Assembly: GCA_022559845.1 (NCBI GenBank) | Contig: CM040121.1 | Coordinates: 513,278,566 to 513,342,565, forward strand | Origin: Amorphophallus konjac | Taxonomy: Eukaryota > Streptophyta > Magnoliopsida > Alismatales > Araceae | Length of the DNA: 64,000 nucleotides | Direction of reading: 5' to 3' | In this document: positions 32,809 through 43,743 of the stretch, in pieces | Layout of the letters: each line of letters starts with the position of its first letter | How positions within the stretch are numbered: the stretch's first letter is position 1 | Notes under the pieces: generated by a model | What the model was told of the DNA's origin: nothing | Seen by the model: only the letters and a program-made list of their open reading frames with translations | Databases searched by the model: none | Position numbers and translations under genes: made by a program

Positions 32809-33956
32809 TGATAGAAATGTATGCCCTACAAGCCAATCACATGAGATGTGAGGGTGACATTTCTTGTAATATCTCATTCATATTTATATTAATGGCATTT
32901 ATTCATTGCATTTATGTGTATTAATGATTCGAATGTAATGAAGTCCCTGAACCTGTGCGATGATGGCTAGGTCATAATGAGATTATGATAATGAGATCAG
33001 TCATCTAGATGCACATGTTCTAAATGTTCCCAGTCGTAGGATCTTCAAAAAAGGGCATCGAAGATTCAGATAGACTGGCACACATGATACTTACTCATAT
33101 GATGGGTGTGATTGTTCTCATAGTCATCAATGTGGAGACACTAAAGTACGTGTGTGGGTGCTCATTAGTGGAATGAGTACACTGAGCTGACCCGATCTAG
33201 AATCCTTGAATGGTAATCATAATGATTGTCAATCATGGTATTCTATGTCTCAGTAGCACAGTGAGATCTTAGACCTGGGTCACTAAAGATGTCTTGTATG
33301 AGAGATGCTGAGTATTTGATTACTAACTTATGGACTCCTGTAAAGTGGTCCTATATAGTTAGTTATTCGGACTCGGTAGAAGTCATGCGAAGGTAATTAG
33401 TTTGACAACATGAGATCATTCACTCTCAATATGATATATGAGAGAGAATGCCCTACGGATCTGTACTTGGTAAAACCCCTGGCCAGGGTATGGGAGTTCA
33501 TTATGAAAAAGGAGTTTTTCTAATGAATCAGTTTGGAGTACATGATTCAGTTGAGGTTGGGACACAATAGGGTTTGACAGTTTGACCATACCTTAGTCCT
33601 GATGGGGCATTGGATGAATGTGGATCTATAGTTGTATGGAATCTATAGACGGAAATGTTCTTGAGTGGGTTGCTTAACCCCAATGTCATTTGGGATCATG
33701 AGGCGTTGCTTGGTGCTTTTCGTGATCGAAAAGCCCACTGATTCCATTAAGAGTTAATGGACAAAATTAATTAAGTTAAGAAGGAGTTCTTTACTTAATG
33801 GGTTGAAAAATAAAATAGACTATTGGGCCTAGAGGGTCACACACAATAGAGTATTGAACAGACCAGGATGGGTGGACTTTATAGACTATTATTAGGTTTT
33901 TATGAAAATCTAAGGATTCGATGTTTTCCGCTGCGTATTCTGGTCAAAACCTTACA
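32809..33956 (+). repeat. 3' LTR of the Copia element
   Basis: Follows a polypurine tract (GCAAGTAGGAGAT) and begins TGATAGAAATGTATGCCC, a start typical of Angela-like Copia elements. The end at CCTTACA (33956) is inferred from the TTTTCCGCTGCGTATTCTGG motif common near the ends of such LTRs; a matching 5' LTR is not present in the window to confirm it. Confidence 0.75.
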
Positions 33957-34041
33957 GCCAGCACCAGAGGGGGAGACCCTCCCCCTCCCCGCTGCTCTCT
34001 CTCTCTCTCTCTCGTCCCTCTCTATCTTGTTAGGCATTCTC
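33957..34041. repeat. CT-rich minisatellite, part 1
   Basis: Units of GGAGGGGGAGACCC-CCTCCCC-GC-CTCTCTCTCT type. The array resumes at 36549 and 39052 after two solo LTR insertions. Confidence 0.8.
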
Positions 34042-36546
34042 TGTCACGACCCGGGTTTTTCGAATCTTCTTTTGCGGGTTGCGGATCGTGTCTGAGTGGG
34101 TTTCAGACTTTTATTTTAGATTTCCGGACCCTCGGATAGTGCTTTTGAGGGTCATTTCGGGTCCGTGGCAGTGAGTTGAGCCGTCTTGCTTTTGCCCAAA
34201 ATTTTTCAGCGTCGGGTTTTATTTTTTGATAATTTCCAGAGTTAATGGGAGTTTTAAAAAAATTAAAATTAAAATTAAAACTTATTAACCTCCCACCCCT
34301 CCATTCTCTCCCTCACTCTCGCATCTCACTCTCTCCCTCTCGTTTCTCTCCTTTTCTCTCCCACCGCCTCTCCGGAGACCGACGGATGGCGACGGTGGGT
34401 AGGACCAGGGGACGACGCGGTGAGCGAGCGGCGGGGACGATTGTGACGGGTCGGAGGTGGTGGCGCGGTGCGGTGAGCTCATGTGTCCGGGGTTCATCTC
34501 GTGCGGTAGAGGCAGTTTCGCGGCGATTTTCTTCGTGAAAGGTGGGGGGGCGGACCCACACTACACTCCCTGTGTTTTCCCCCGCATGTGGTCGAGTTTT
34601 GAGCGAGAGAGCGGGGTTTATCACTTTTTGGGAAAATTTCATGTTTATGGGTGTGTGATCGGATCGATTTGTAGAAATCGAGTTTTGTGCATCCCAATGC
34701 GGTCGGGGGTGATTCCCTACGCATCCTGGGAGTTTTCGAGCCCAATGTGGGCCTATTAAGCTTGGAGATGAGCCTCCGGGGTGGTCCCTGGAGGGGACCC
34801 TGCTACTCGGAACATCCCAGTTGGGCGGCCAGAGTTCTGGCTGCCCAGGGGTGCTGGGTGGCCAGGGTGATGGCCACCCACGCCAATGCCCCTCTGGGCG
34901 GCCAAGGACCTGGCCGCCCAGGTGTCTGGGCGGCCAGGGTGATGGCAACCCAGGCTAGGCTAGGCGGCCACTGCTTGGGCCGCCCAGGCTCTTGGGTGGC
35001 CAGCCCTTTGGCCGCCCAGGCTGTTGGGCGGCTAGGGAGTTGGCCACCCAGGCTGCAGGGTGGCGGCCACCTGTGTGGCCGCCTAGAACTGTGGATGGCC
35101 AGGGAGTTGGCCGCCCAGACCCTATCTGGCCGAGAATCAGCTTTACCGCATTTTCGCATGTGGTGGTTCCCGTCTGTGCCAGCTTCGTCGGCTGTCCACA
35201 AAGTAGTCACCCAGTCAGAGGTTCTAGGGTGCTATGTTTTACTTGTATCCATAGCCGCCTCATGTCGTGTTACTCGCGTACGATGGATTACGTATGGACC
35301 GGTGGTGTTCTGGTGGCTTTACGCTTCCTTAGTGAGTTCTCACCTTTTGGTGACCTTCCCCACTAGTTGTAGCTTTCCTGCACACACTTGTGCGGACCCA
35401 CTTGGGAGTGGTGGAGAGCTTTTCCTGATATGACGATTTTTAAGCTGGTTACCGTAGGGCCCCTCGTCTTTGCAGCCTGAGTCCGGGCTGGGGGGAAAAT
35501 CAGCTAGAGGATCTGACCTAGAGCATATGGCCTGTGTGTGCACGCGTGGTTGGGGGCGTCGGACACGCGCTGACGAGTGCGACCCCAGCTAGTCCTTGTT
35601 CTGTGGTTCTGTGGTTAGTGTATCTCATATTTTGCCTAGGGCGTGTAGGGAGACACCAAGGGCGTAGACTAAGATGTCAGTGGACCCATCTGACCTTACT
35701 TCTAGTGGGTAGTGCTCTTGTAACCTGAGAGGTTTCAACTTAGGTTTCCTTTTATGAGTTTCAATGTTTTGGCAGCTCGGTGTGCTGGTTACTCGTGATC
35801 GAGGTGTGGTTCCTCGCTGTCTTTATGAGTCCTTCCGGTTGTGTAGCCATGTCTCTTGGTTGACCGGTCGAGGGTCTACCTTGTAGCCTAGATCCTAGCG
35901 CGTGTGTCCTAGGAGAGGTGTTCTGAGACAAGTCATCGTGGTCTAGCTTTCTGTGACCCAGGTTCGAGAATGCGCTTTGGCGTGAGTTGTGTCCAATATT
36001 CAAGGTGTCCCGACGGTGCGCAGGTTTTTGGCAGTTAGTTGTTTAGAGGGTTTCCTTGTGTGATGTGCGGTTCTTACTGCTTTACCTGCTTTATTGTCTT
36101 TATATTTTATTATATGTTGCTTTGTTTATTTTATTTTATTATGGTGGGGATCCGCGGGACCCCTACTGAGCCAATGAGATGAGGCTCACCCCTTTCCTTT
36201 TTAGGTCGGCGTGCCTCCTCGTCGTTCGGAGGCCTTGTGCAGCATTTGTGGTCCTAGCGTCGCCAGGTTGTGTTAGCCGGCGTATGCCCTAGAGGCTGTG
36301 TACTTTTCTTTTGTTGCATTGTACCTTTAGGACTTGTGTATAACTGGACTAGAAATTGTATAAAAATGTGTAAATCTATTTTAAAATGTAAATTTTAATT
36401 TCAACACTTTAATTCCTCCACTTATTTTAGATTTCTGTACACTCCCGTGACATCTTTTAACCCTTCCGAGCTTCTCAACTCGTGGGTGGCGGCGTAAGAT
36501 CTGAGTGATATCGGGTTTGACCCGATATCCGGATCTTGGGTTGTGA

Positions 36547-36548
<2 letters not shown>
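34042..36548 (+). mobile_element. Solo LTR, family B (2507 bp), target duplication TTCTC
   Basis: Starts TGTCACGACCC, ends TTGGGTTGTGACA and is flanked by TTCTC at 34037-34041 and 36549-36553. No coding domains. The order of landmarks matches LTR A: CT-rich segment at about 34290-34370, GC inverted-repeat array (34823-35118), a GGGAGTGGTGGAGAGCTTTT-type block near 35404, conserved block 36142-36206, and end GATATCGGGTTTGACCCGATATC. The 248-codon frame at 34687-35433 is created by the repeat array and is not a gene. Confidence 0.9.
34823..35118. repeat. Array of about nine inverted repeats, 7-8-7 architecture
   Basis: Units are GGCGGCC (or GGTGGCC), 8 bp spacer, GGCCGCC (or GGCCACC), usually within CTGGGCGGCC...GGCCGCCCAGG. 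Examples: GGCGGCC AAGGACCT GGCCGCC and GGTGGCC AGCCCTTT GGCCGCC. Arm changes are sometimes paired: GGTGGCC with GGCCACC in the unit GGTGGCC AGGGTGAT GGCCACC. Confidence 0.85.
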
Positions 36549-36597
<49 letters not shown>

Positions 36598-36741
36598 CCT
36601 GACCGGATGTCAGAACCAAAGGAGGAGACACCCTTGGCACCCTCCCCCTCCCCGTCGCTCTCTCTCTCGTCTCTCTCTATCTCGTCCGTCATCCGCCCCC
36701 TCCCCGTCGCTCCCTCTCTCTCTCTCTCTCTAGTCTCTATC
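36549..36741. repeat. CT-rich minisatellite, part 2, with (CT)n
   Basis: Begins with the duplicated TTCTC of LTR B, then a long CT run to about 36592, then GGAGGAGACACCCTTGGCAC- and CCCTCCCCGTCGCTCTCTCT-type units, ending in the CTATC target site of LTR C. Confidence 0.85.
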
Positions 36742-39051
36742 TGTAATACCCTAAATTTTAGATTCCACTTAATAGGTGTCGGATTTATTTTTTGTGAATA
36801 TTTTTAAAAGGCATGAATTTTTTGGGATATTATTTCTAAAATTTTAGAAGGAATTGCGGAATTATTAATGAATTTTTGAAGATTATTTAATTAAAGTGAT
36901 GAAAAATAGGCATATTTACGATTTTGCTTCTTTTGGGGGTTTTGGGCAATCCAAAAACTAATTTTAACCCTCCCTCATGTGTTCCCTTCCTCCTCACTGA
37001 TTCTCCCTTCTTCCTCTCCCGTTCCACCCCCGTTCTACCCCTCTCCCCCTCCGGCTGCAGACGGCGGGTAGTGAGGAGGCTCTGTTGGGCTACGATAGTG
37101 GCGGAAGGCGGCTCGTGAGGGTGTAAACGAGGAGGATCATGTGGGTGGGTCGCGGTTTCCGAGCTTCACTGGGTTTCGGCGTGGATTGACAATGATCGGA
37201 GCGATCTTAGGTGGTAAAAGTGGCATCTCGGGTAAGGGAACATACCATTCCACCTTCCCATGTGTTTTCCCATCGATCCGTGTAGAACCGGGTGAGAATG
37301 AGTGGGTTTTGTTCTTGTTTCGGGAAAAGCGTATGTTTCGGGGTGAGCGACGATTTGGCCGATTCGAGCAACGATTTGTGGTCCATTTGATGCGAATGGG
37401 TGTGCTAAGTGTCGGGGAGCGATTCCCCATGGTTCACGCTCGCAATGGAGCGAGTTGGGTGTGGAACGGGGCCCTTAGAGGGTCACCCCGTTTGGCTGTC
37501 GCTGGAATTGGTCGACCAATCCAAGGGGTCGGTCGACCGGTTCCTGGCAGTGGGCAAGAAAAGGGGTCTGGGCTGGGTTCGGTAGACCGGCCCTTGGCTT
37601 CGGTTGACCGACCTAGGGTAGTCAATCGACTGACCCTGGGTAGCCCTTGGGGCTTGGACAGACTGGTCGACCGATTTCCTGACCAATCGACCGAGTGCCC
37701 TTGTTGGTCGACCGACCTCTGGGATAGGTCAATCGACCCACCCCTAGATTGGCCTATTCGGCTCGGAAACTTGGATTTTCAACCTGGGAACTCAAATTAT
37801 GATATTTATGGATGAAATAAATAAGTTGTTAGCCTTGCAAACCCCGTAAGAGCCATCTCGTGGTAGGACGCCCGATGATCCGATTTAAGGCATGCGTGTA
37901 TACCCCATGGAGGGGGATCGTGAATGGTGTATGATTTTCGACATGGTAACCTCGACAGCCTTGTGTCTTATGAATTAAGGCTTGTGTCCCATGCAATGAG
38001 GGTGTCTGTACGACCGGTCACACGTTAGTGTTTTCACAATGGGTTCTCGCCTTGACTGACATTTTCCCACTAGTCGTAGCCTGCCTGGGCACGAGGGTGC
38101 TGACCCACCTGGGAGTGGTGGAGAGCTAGACCCAGGAGAGACGGTTTAGGTTGGTTTCCGTAGGGCCTCCCACTATGGCGGCTCGAGTCCGAGCCGAGAG
38201 AAAAACCAGCTAGTGGGCCTGACGTAGCGCAGTCAGTCTGTGTGTGCACACGTGGTCGGAGACTACGGACGCGTACTGACGAGCACGACCCCGACTAGAC
38301 CCTTGTCTTGTGTTACTGTGTACGGTGTCTCAGTTTTCGCGTTGAGGTGAGTAGGGAGACATATGAGGCTATGGACTAAGTCATTAGTGGACGCATCCGG
38401 CCTTACTTCTAGTGGGTGGTGCTCCTGTCACTCAAGTGTAGCGACCCCAATTTCTTACTGTTGTGGTTTAGTGTTTTGACGGCCGAGGGTATCCTATCAT
38501 ACGAGATTGAGGTGTGGTTTGCTTCGGGTGGTTGTGGTACACGTGTGGCGTGGTTATATCCTTTAATTGTTATTTACTGTCTTTCTTGTTATAACTACTA
38601 TTCTGATTTGTTACTTATTGCATCGTGTATTTATCGTTGTGAGGTGGGGATCCGTGGGACCTCTACTAAGTCGATGAGACGAGACTCACCCCGTTTATTT
38701 TTCAGGTGAGGCGCGACTTGTACGTTGTCCTTCTGAGGCTTCGCATGGGGTCGATGGTCAAGTTTAGTGCTAGTTTGCCTGAGGCGGGGTATGCCCCGTA
38801 GTTTTGTACTTTTTCAGTCTATTGCACTTATGTATGGACATATAAAATTTGGACTGTATAACTGTAAAACCATATAATTGTTTATTTCTCGCATTGATTA
38901 TGTTGGGCATTTATTTAGTTGCAATTATATTAGATTCTTCTACACTACCACATCGTCCCTGTAACCCTTCTGAGCCTCGGACTCGTGGGTGACGGGCCAA
39001 GATCTAAGAGTATCGAGATTTTTCTCGGTATTCGGATCTTGGGTCATTACA
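36742..39051 (+). mobile_element. Solo LTR, family C (2310 bp), target duplication CTATC
   Basis: Starts TGTAATACCC, ends TTGGGTCATTACA and is flanked by CTATC at 36737-36741 and 39052-39056. It shares landmarks with A and B: GGGAGTGGTGGAGAGCTAGA near 38109, conserved block 38642-38708 and a GATCTTGGGTCATTACA end. It is intermediate between A (same start) and B in its middle part. The 224-codon frame at 37141-37815 lies across the palindrome array and is not a gene. Confidence 0.9.
37510..37740. repeat. Array of GGTCGACC palindromes in LTR C
   Basis: About nine sites of GGTCGACC or close variants (GGTAGACC, GGTTGACC, TCAATCGACC), mostly in pairs with a spacer of about 10 bp. Example: GGTCGACCGACCTCTGGGAT followed by AGGTCAATCGACC. 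It sits at the same place in the LTR as the arrays of A and B but with different arm sequence. Confidence 0.8.
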
Positions 39052-39338
39052 CTATCTCTCTCTGCATCTTTGGCGGGATGCCAATGTCGGAGGGGGAGAC
39101 CCCCTCCAGCACCCCCTTCCTGCCTCTCTTTATCTCGTCTTACGTCCTCCCCCTCCCCGCCGCTTCCTCTCTCTCACTCGTCTCCATCTCTCGTCTCTCT
39201 CTCTGCATCCATGGGGGTGGTGCCGGAGGGGGAGACCCCCTGCGGCACCCTTCCCCTCCCCGCCCCTCTCTCTCTGTATCACTCTCTCCCCCCCTCTTTT
39301 TTGTCTGCATTGGCGCCGGAGGGGGAGACCCCTCCCCT

Positions 39339-39375
<37 letters not shown>
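39052..39375. repeat. CT-rich minisatellite, part 3
   Basis: Three clear units of TGCAT-(C/T)-GG(C/T)G...GGAGGGGGAGACCCCC-...-CCCTCCCC-CTCTCTCTCT, the last ending in a long CT run at 39339-39371. Confidence 0.85.
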
Positions 39376-40379
39376 ATTGAGGGTAAAACAGTCCACTCAC
39401 ATAGTTTGTTATCGCCGTCTGATCCGATTTTAACTCTAGGGGTACGAGATCTCTATTTAATCGATTTTAAGGTATTATGATAAATATGATAAAGTTGGAG
39501 GTATACGAATAATTTAGAAATATTCTAAAGGTACATATGTAATTTTCACTAATAAATATAAATGTAGGATGAATTTATATACCGATATACTTTTAACCAA
39601 GGTTTGTCGGCCTGGTCGTATTGATTTTCTGTCGGTATGGCACCGTACCGATCCGTATCGCAATGTACAAACATTAAAAAATTATATAATAAATATATAT
39701 TATTGTAAAATAAAATAAAATATTATATGTGTTATTTCCTGGTTAATAATTGTATTAGTTGTGTGTGAGATAAAAAGTTCAAATCTGACAAATGTCACGT
39801 ATTTCTTGATTTATTTTTCTTAAAGAATAATAAAAAAATTAAAAAAATAATATCACTAATATATTTTGAACTCAAATCCTAAGCTTTCAAATGAAGACTC
39901 TTAACTAAATTATCTATAAAATTATATTTAATATAAAATAATATATATAATATTAAAAAATATATTATACGTATCGATTACGTGGTATAGATCGATCGTG
40001 AATTGTAGTTGATACGGACCGATACGAACGATATATCTCGTATCGAGCCGATTTAACCGACTTTAATTTTAACGAGGATAAGTGACAGATATGAGACAAA
40101 AGAACGGACGTGATTAGGGTGCTGATCCTGTCCGTATCTGACACACGTCTCCTCACTTGACCAACACGGCCGAACTGGCCATCGCAGCAAACTGGTCGAG
40201 AGTTCTGCGCTGTGGTCGATGTACCCTACCGATCGAATCTTATCATAGTTAAAAGTTTACAGGTGTCGCACCGCGCAGGCGGCGCTAAAGAATGCAGATA
40301 CGTACCAGCGCAGGGCTGCACTCCAGTCACCAAGTAGACGTTTCCCCGTTGATGCCCGCAGCCGGACACAGGTTTTCAA
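39376..40379. other. AT-rich spacer with possible short transposon remnant
   Basis: No gene. Between about 39594 and 40080, words such as CCGTACCGATCCGTATCG near the left and GATACGGACCGATACGAACG near the right are partly inverse, with an AT-rich middle. This suggests a decayed non-autonomous DNA element, but clean terminal repeats or target duplications were not found. Confidence 0.35.
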
Positions 40380-40380
40380 T

Positions 40381-40532
40381 TCAACTTCGAGGGGCGAGGG
40401 ACAGAAGTTTTCAACTTCGAGGGGCGAGACCCATACTGACCGTAGGACTCCCGTCCCTCGCTGGCGATCGGACGGTCCTGCACGGTCGTTCTTCCAACGT
40501 CCAGGGAGGGGGGGCGAGCTCTTTATAATAAA
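40381..40532 (+). promoter_or_regulatory. Promoter region of the desaturase gene: 18 bp direct repeat and TATA box
   Basis: TCAACTTCGAGGGGCGAG is perfectly repeated at 40381-40398 and 40411-40428, 30 bp apart. A TATA-like TTTATAATAAA lies at 40522-40532, about 80 bp before the start codon, which would place transcription start near 40555 with a leader of about 55 bp. The leader shows no intron, unlike many FAD2 genes that have a large intron just before the ATG. Confidence 0.55.
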
Positions 40533-40608
40533 GTTCGGCCGCCCCCGTTCTGGGCAGCTGTGGGCAGAGAGAAGTTTAGAGAGAGAGTAGGAGAGCTTTG
40601 ACAAAGAG

Positions 40609-41760
40609 ATGGGCGCCGGAGGCCGCATGTCCGCCGAGGAGAAGAGCTCCGACCACGGGCCGCCCCACCGGGCGCCCACCTCGAAGCCGCCCTTCACCCT
40701 GGCCGACGTCAGGAAGGCCATCCCCCCTCACTGTTTCAGCCACTCCCTCCTTCGCTCTTTCTCCTACGTCGTCAGGGACCTGGCCGCAGCCGCTGCCCTG
40801 TCCTACCTGGCCGTCTGCCACCTCCCCCGCCTCCCCACCCCTCTCTCCCTCCTGGCCTGGCCCCTCTACTGGGTCGCGCAGGGCTGCGTCCTCATGGGCG
40901 TCTGGGTCCTCGCCCACGAGTGCACCCACCACTCCTTCTCCGACTACCCGCTCCTCGACGACGCCGTAGGGATGGCCCTCCACTCGGCGCTCCTCGTCCC
41001 CTACTTCTCCTGGAAGTACAGCCACCGGCGCCACCACGCCGGCGCTGGCACCCTCGACCGGGACGAGACGTTCGTCCCCCCGCTCAGGGGCGAAGTCCCA
41101 TGGCTCTCCAGGTTCCTCGCCAGCACCCCGCCCGGGCGGGTCCTCTCCGTGCTCTTCTCGCTCACCTTGGGCTGGCCCTGCTACCTCGCCTTCAACGTCT
41201 CGGGCCGCGACTACGGCCGCTTTGCCTGCCACTTCGACCCCTACAGCCCCATCTACACCGACAGCCAGCGGGCGCAGATCGTCGCCTCCGACGCCAGCGT
41301 CCTCCTCGTTGGATGCCTCCTCTTCCGCCTCGCCTGCCGGCACTCCCTGGGCTGGGTGGCGCGCGTGTACGCCGGGCCGCTGCTGGTGGCGAACGCGCTG
41401 CTGGTCCTCATCGTCTACCTCCACCACGTCCACCAGACGCTGCCGCGCTACGGCGCCGCCGAGTGGGACTGGTTCCTGGGGGCGATGTCAACGGTGGACA
41501 GGGACTACGGCGTGCTGAACCGGGTGTTCCACCACATCACCGACACCCACGTGCTGCACCACCTGTTCACGACCATTCCGCACTACCACGCTGTGGAGGC
41601 GACGGCGGCGATCCGGCCGGTTCTGGGGGAGTACTACCAGTTCGACGGCACGCCCATATGGAAGGCGATGTGGAGGGAGACAAGGGAGTGCGTCTATGTG
41701 GAGCCCGACGAGGGAGGCAATAAGAACAGCGGGATCTTCTGGTACCGCAGCCTCTTCTAG
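40609..41760 (+). CDS. FAD2-like: Divergent FAD2-type fatty acid desaturase (omega-6/Delta12 family)
   Basis: A 383-residue intronless frame, the usual FAD2 length. The start MGAGGRM is the conserved FAD2 N-terminus. FAD2 enzymes are ER-membrane di-iron proteins that desaturate oleate on phosphatidylcholine; divergent members make hydroxy, epoxy, conjugated or acetylenic fatty acids. The three histidine boxes are present: HECTHH 103-108 (normally HECGHH), HRRHH 139-143 and HVLHH 314-318 (normally HVAHH). The two residues known to shift Arabidopsis FAD2 between desaturation and hydroxylation (148 and 324) correspond here to A146 and I323 instead of Thr and Met; Ser322 is T321. Hydrophobic blocks near 55-73, 80-102, 176-196, 228-243 and 252-275 fit the membrane topology. 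The C-terminus WYRSLF lacks the usual YNNKL-like ER retrieval signal. Codons are strongly GC-rich. The frame is intact. Family certain; product (desaturase, acetylenase, hydroxylase or conjugase) open. Confidence 0.93.
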   Translation: MGAGGRMSAEEKSSDHGPPHRAPTSKPPFTLADVRKAIPPHCFSHSLLRSFSYVVRDLAAAAALSYLAVCHLPRLPTPLSLLAWPLYWVAQGCVLMGVWVLAHECTHHSFSDYPLLDDAVGMALHSALLVPYFSWKYSHRRHHAGAGTLDRDETFVPPLRGEVPWLSRFLASTPPGRVLSVLFSLTLGWPCYLAFNVSGRDYGRFACHFDPYSPIYTDSQRAQIVASDASVLLVGCLLFRLACRHSLGWVARVYAGPLLVANALLVLIVYLHHVHQTLPRYGAAEWDWFLGAMSTVDRDYGVLNRVFHHITDTHVLHHLFTTIPHYHAVEATAAIRPVLGEYYQFDGTPIWKAMWRETRECVYVEPDEGGNKNSGIFWYRSLF

Positions 41761-42907
41761 CTAGCTGCTTATAATTCTGGCCAGCTTCTGATCCTGTTCC
41801 GCCGAGTACCACCATGCATGTTAAATAATTAAAGAGAATTAAGGATATGTATTATGCTAATTATCGTCTATCTTCAACACACTTCTGGGTTTTATTTGTG
41901 TGTGCTAAAGTGACCGATCGAGTTCGCCTTTCCGTTCTGATATGCGTGAGACGATGTTCGTGTTTGCACCAGATCAGATATATGTCTCCATTTCCTTGTC
42001 AGGTCGCCGTCTGTACGTCTGTACTCTTGAAAACCATGCATTCGCGGACAGGCACGAGGCTGCATGAATAAGTTACTTGCGGTATCTCAACATTAATTTA
42101 ATACTAGACAAATATAATAAGTTACTTACGCTATCTCAGCAAGTTAATACTAGACCAATATTATAATGTAATACTTTTTTGACGTTTACTTCATAGCGGA
42201 TTAACCCATGGTTAGTCCAGAATTTATTCGGGAGTTATTTACGTTAATAGTAGGAGCAAGTTAAGTACGATGAAATGGAGTCCTGTTGAGATTTAAGTTT
42301 ATCTCAGATTAAAAGAGAATAGATTGACTTAGCCTATTTTTCTTCTATTTTAATTTAATAACAAGTGGATTAAGTTATCCCACATAGATTAATCCAGATT
42401 AATTCAGATTAACTCGAATTAATCTGAATTTATTAAATTCACTCTTACCAAAATAAAATGGGCTAAATTTAAGGTTAAGTAGCTAGGCTTATCCCTAGGA
42501 TAAACCCGAAACAAAACATGGCCTAGGGTTGAGGCATTTCCTACAATCTTCAACCCTCCTATCCCCTGTTATCTCGTTGGGTGGTGACATGAGGTTGGGT
42601 TGGAACTTAAGTTTGATGCTCTCTAGTTGGAGAAATACATAACTTAAGTTAAACTTAGCCCGTCGTTTAATTTTCAAATCAGATCAGTGATAAAAATATG
42701 AGAAAATAAATCGCCAAAAGTGTGACACTTTAACATTGCCCTTTAATGTTATGGACTATGAATCTTCATTCCTCTAAGGTTTCAAGCCCTTAAAAACTAA
42801 GTTGCATGGTAGGTAAAATCACAGAGGGCTTGTCCATATTACGAATATAACTTATTTTTATTTACTCAACGTTTAAGAATGCATAAATTTCAGCAAACGA
42901 GAACTCA
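41761..42907. other. 3' flank of the desaturase gene; AT-rich, no gene seen
   Basis: No coding sequence recognised. A cluster of AGATTAA(T)CC and related words occurs at 42296-42440 (for example AGATTAATCCAGATTAATTC), possibly a short non-autonomous transposon. A canonical AATAAA is not evident directly after the stop. Confidence 0.4.
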
Positions 42908-43728
42908 TGATTATTTTCTATTAGAATATGGGCTGGACCCTAAAGAGGCAAGATCTCGTGCCAAACCCTGAGCCGTCCGATTGAGAGCGATCACAAGATG
43001 CAACCACTCTAGTACAAGATTCTGTAAAGAGAGAAGAAGACGATCATGGGGCTCAGGGTTGTAACACGGGAAAAACCCTCTGATGCTTAAGTCAGCGAGT
43101 GGTAGAAACGAGATGCGAGCGGGGGCAGAAGAGAAGAGAGGCACGAGATTGCTCTCCACCAAGTGAAGTGACTGAGAGTGAGCTTACCTTCCTGGAGGGG
43201 TTCTTTGGGTTTATATAGCAGCATGCTCTTTCCCCAGGGTAGAGGAGAAATAAGGGCCGGAGGGAGGCTACGTCCATAAGTGGAACTCTTCCCGGTCAAG
43301 GACTCTTATCTCCTCCTGATCCCTTTGAGCTTCCCTCTCCCAGGTAATAGCATAACCTTCGCTTGGATATGAACTAGCAGCGAGGAATTCACCCTATCCT
43401 GCCCAGGAGTCTTTATACCGAGCTAATCTGCAAAGGATAAAGGGGGGGCACCCCTCTCCAAGGTTGGGGGCCCAGGCATGAGGGCATCCGCAGGGGATAT
43501 TCCCCCGACCTTGGGATCGCTCGGTAAAACTGTCCGCAGGCACTTCTCCAAAATGGGGAGGCTCTCGGTCGAGCGACCGAGCTAAGGCCCGACAGGTTAT
43601 GCGGGCCTTAGGCGAGCGGGGCCTTGTGGTAAGTGGGCCCTGACAGGGCTGTCACTTCTTGGGCCTCGCAGGTCTCGATGGGCCATTTGGGCCGCGAATG
43701 TTGTGGGCCGCAAATCTTCTCCTCTCCA
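42908..43728 (-). repeat. 3' LTR of Tat1
   Basis: The minus strand carries a TATA box (CTATATAAACCC, 43207-43218) followed by a CT-rich leader. The LTR starts TGGAGAGGAG at 43728 right after a purine-rich tract GAGTAGGGGGGCAAG. The distal end near 42908-42936 cannot be fixed without the other LTR. Confidence 0.65.
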
Positions 43729-43743
43729 CTTGCCCCCCTACTC
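43729..43743 (-). promoter_or_regulatory. Polypurine tract of Tat1
   Basis: GAGTAGGGGGGCAAG on the minus strand, directly before the LTR start; confirms minus orientation. Confidence 0.7.

Larger units (their letters stand above)
15461..33956 (+). mobile_element. Ty1/Copia retrotransposon split by two LTR-element insertions
   Basis: Host-element segments in order: gag and protease start (15461-16353), pre-integrase and integrase (19733-20794), RT and RNase H (30842-32794), polypurine tract and 3' LTR (32797-33956). The gaps are solo LTR A and the Tekay-like element, each with a 5 bp target duplication, so the reading of the host can be rejoined exactly in position. Domain order gag-PR-IN-RT-RH is diagnostic of Copia. 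The LTR start TGATAGAAATGTATGCCC suggests the Angela-like group. Many stops make it inactive. Confidence 0.9.

Noticed and set aside
34687..35433. 248-codon open frame in solo LTR B
   Set aside because: It runs across the GGCGGCC/GGCCGCC array; open because the repeats lack stops. No domain, and the opposite strand is open as well.
37141..37815. 224-codon open frame in solo LTR C
   Set aside because: Same reason: GC-rich LTR sequence with palindromes, no recognisable domain, inside a solo LTR with clean target duplication.
40576..41433. 285-codon open frame on the minus strand over the desaturase gene
   Set aside because: Shadow frame caused by the extreme GC content of the desaturase codons. 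The same applies to the + strand frames at 40598-40969, 40920-41723 and 41222-41518.
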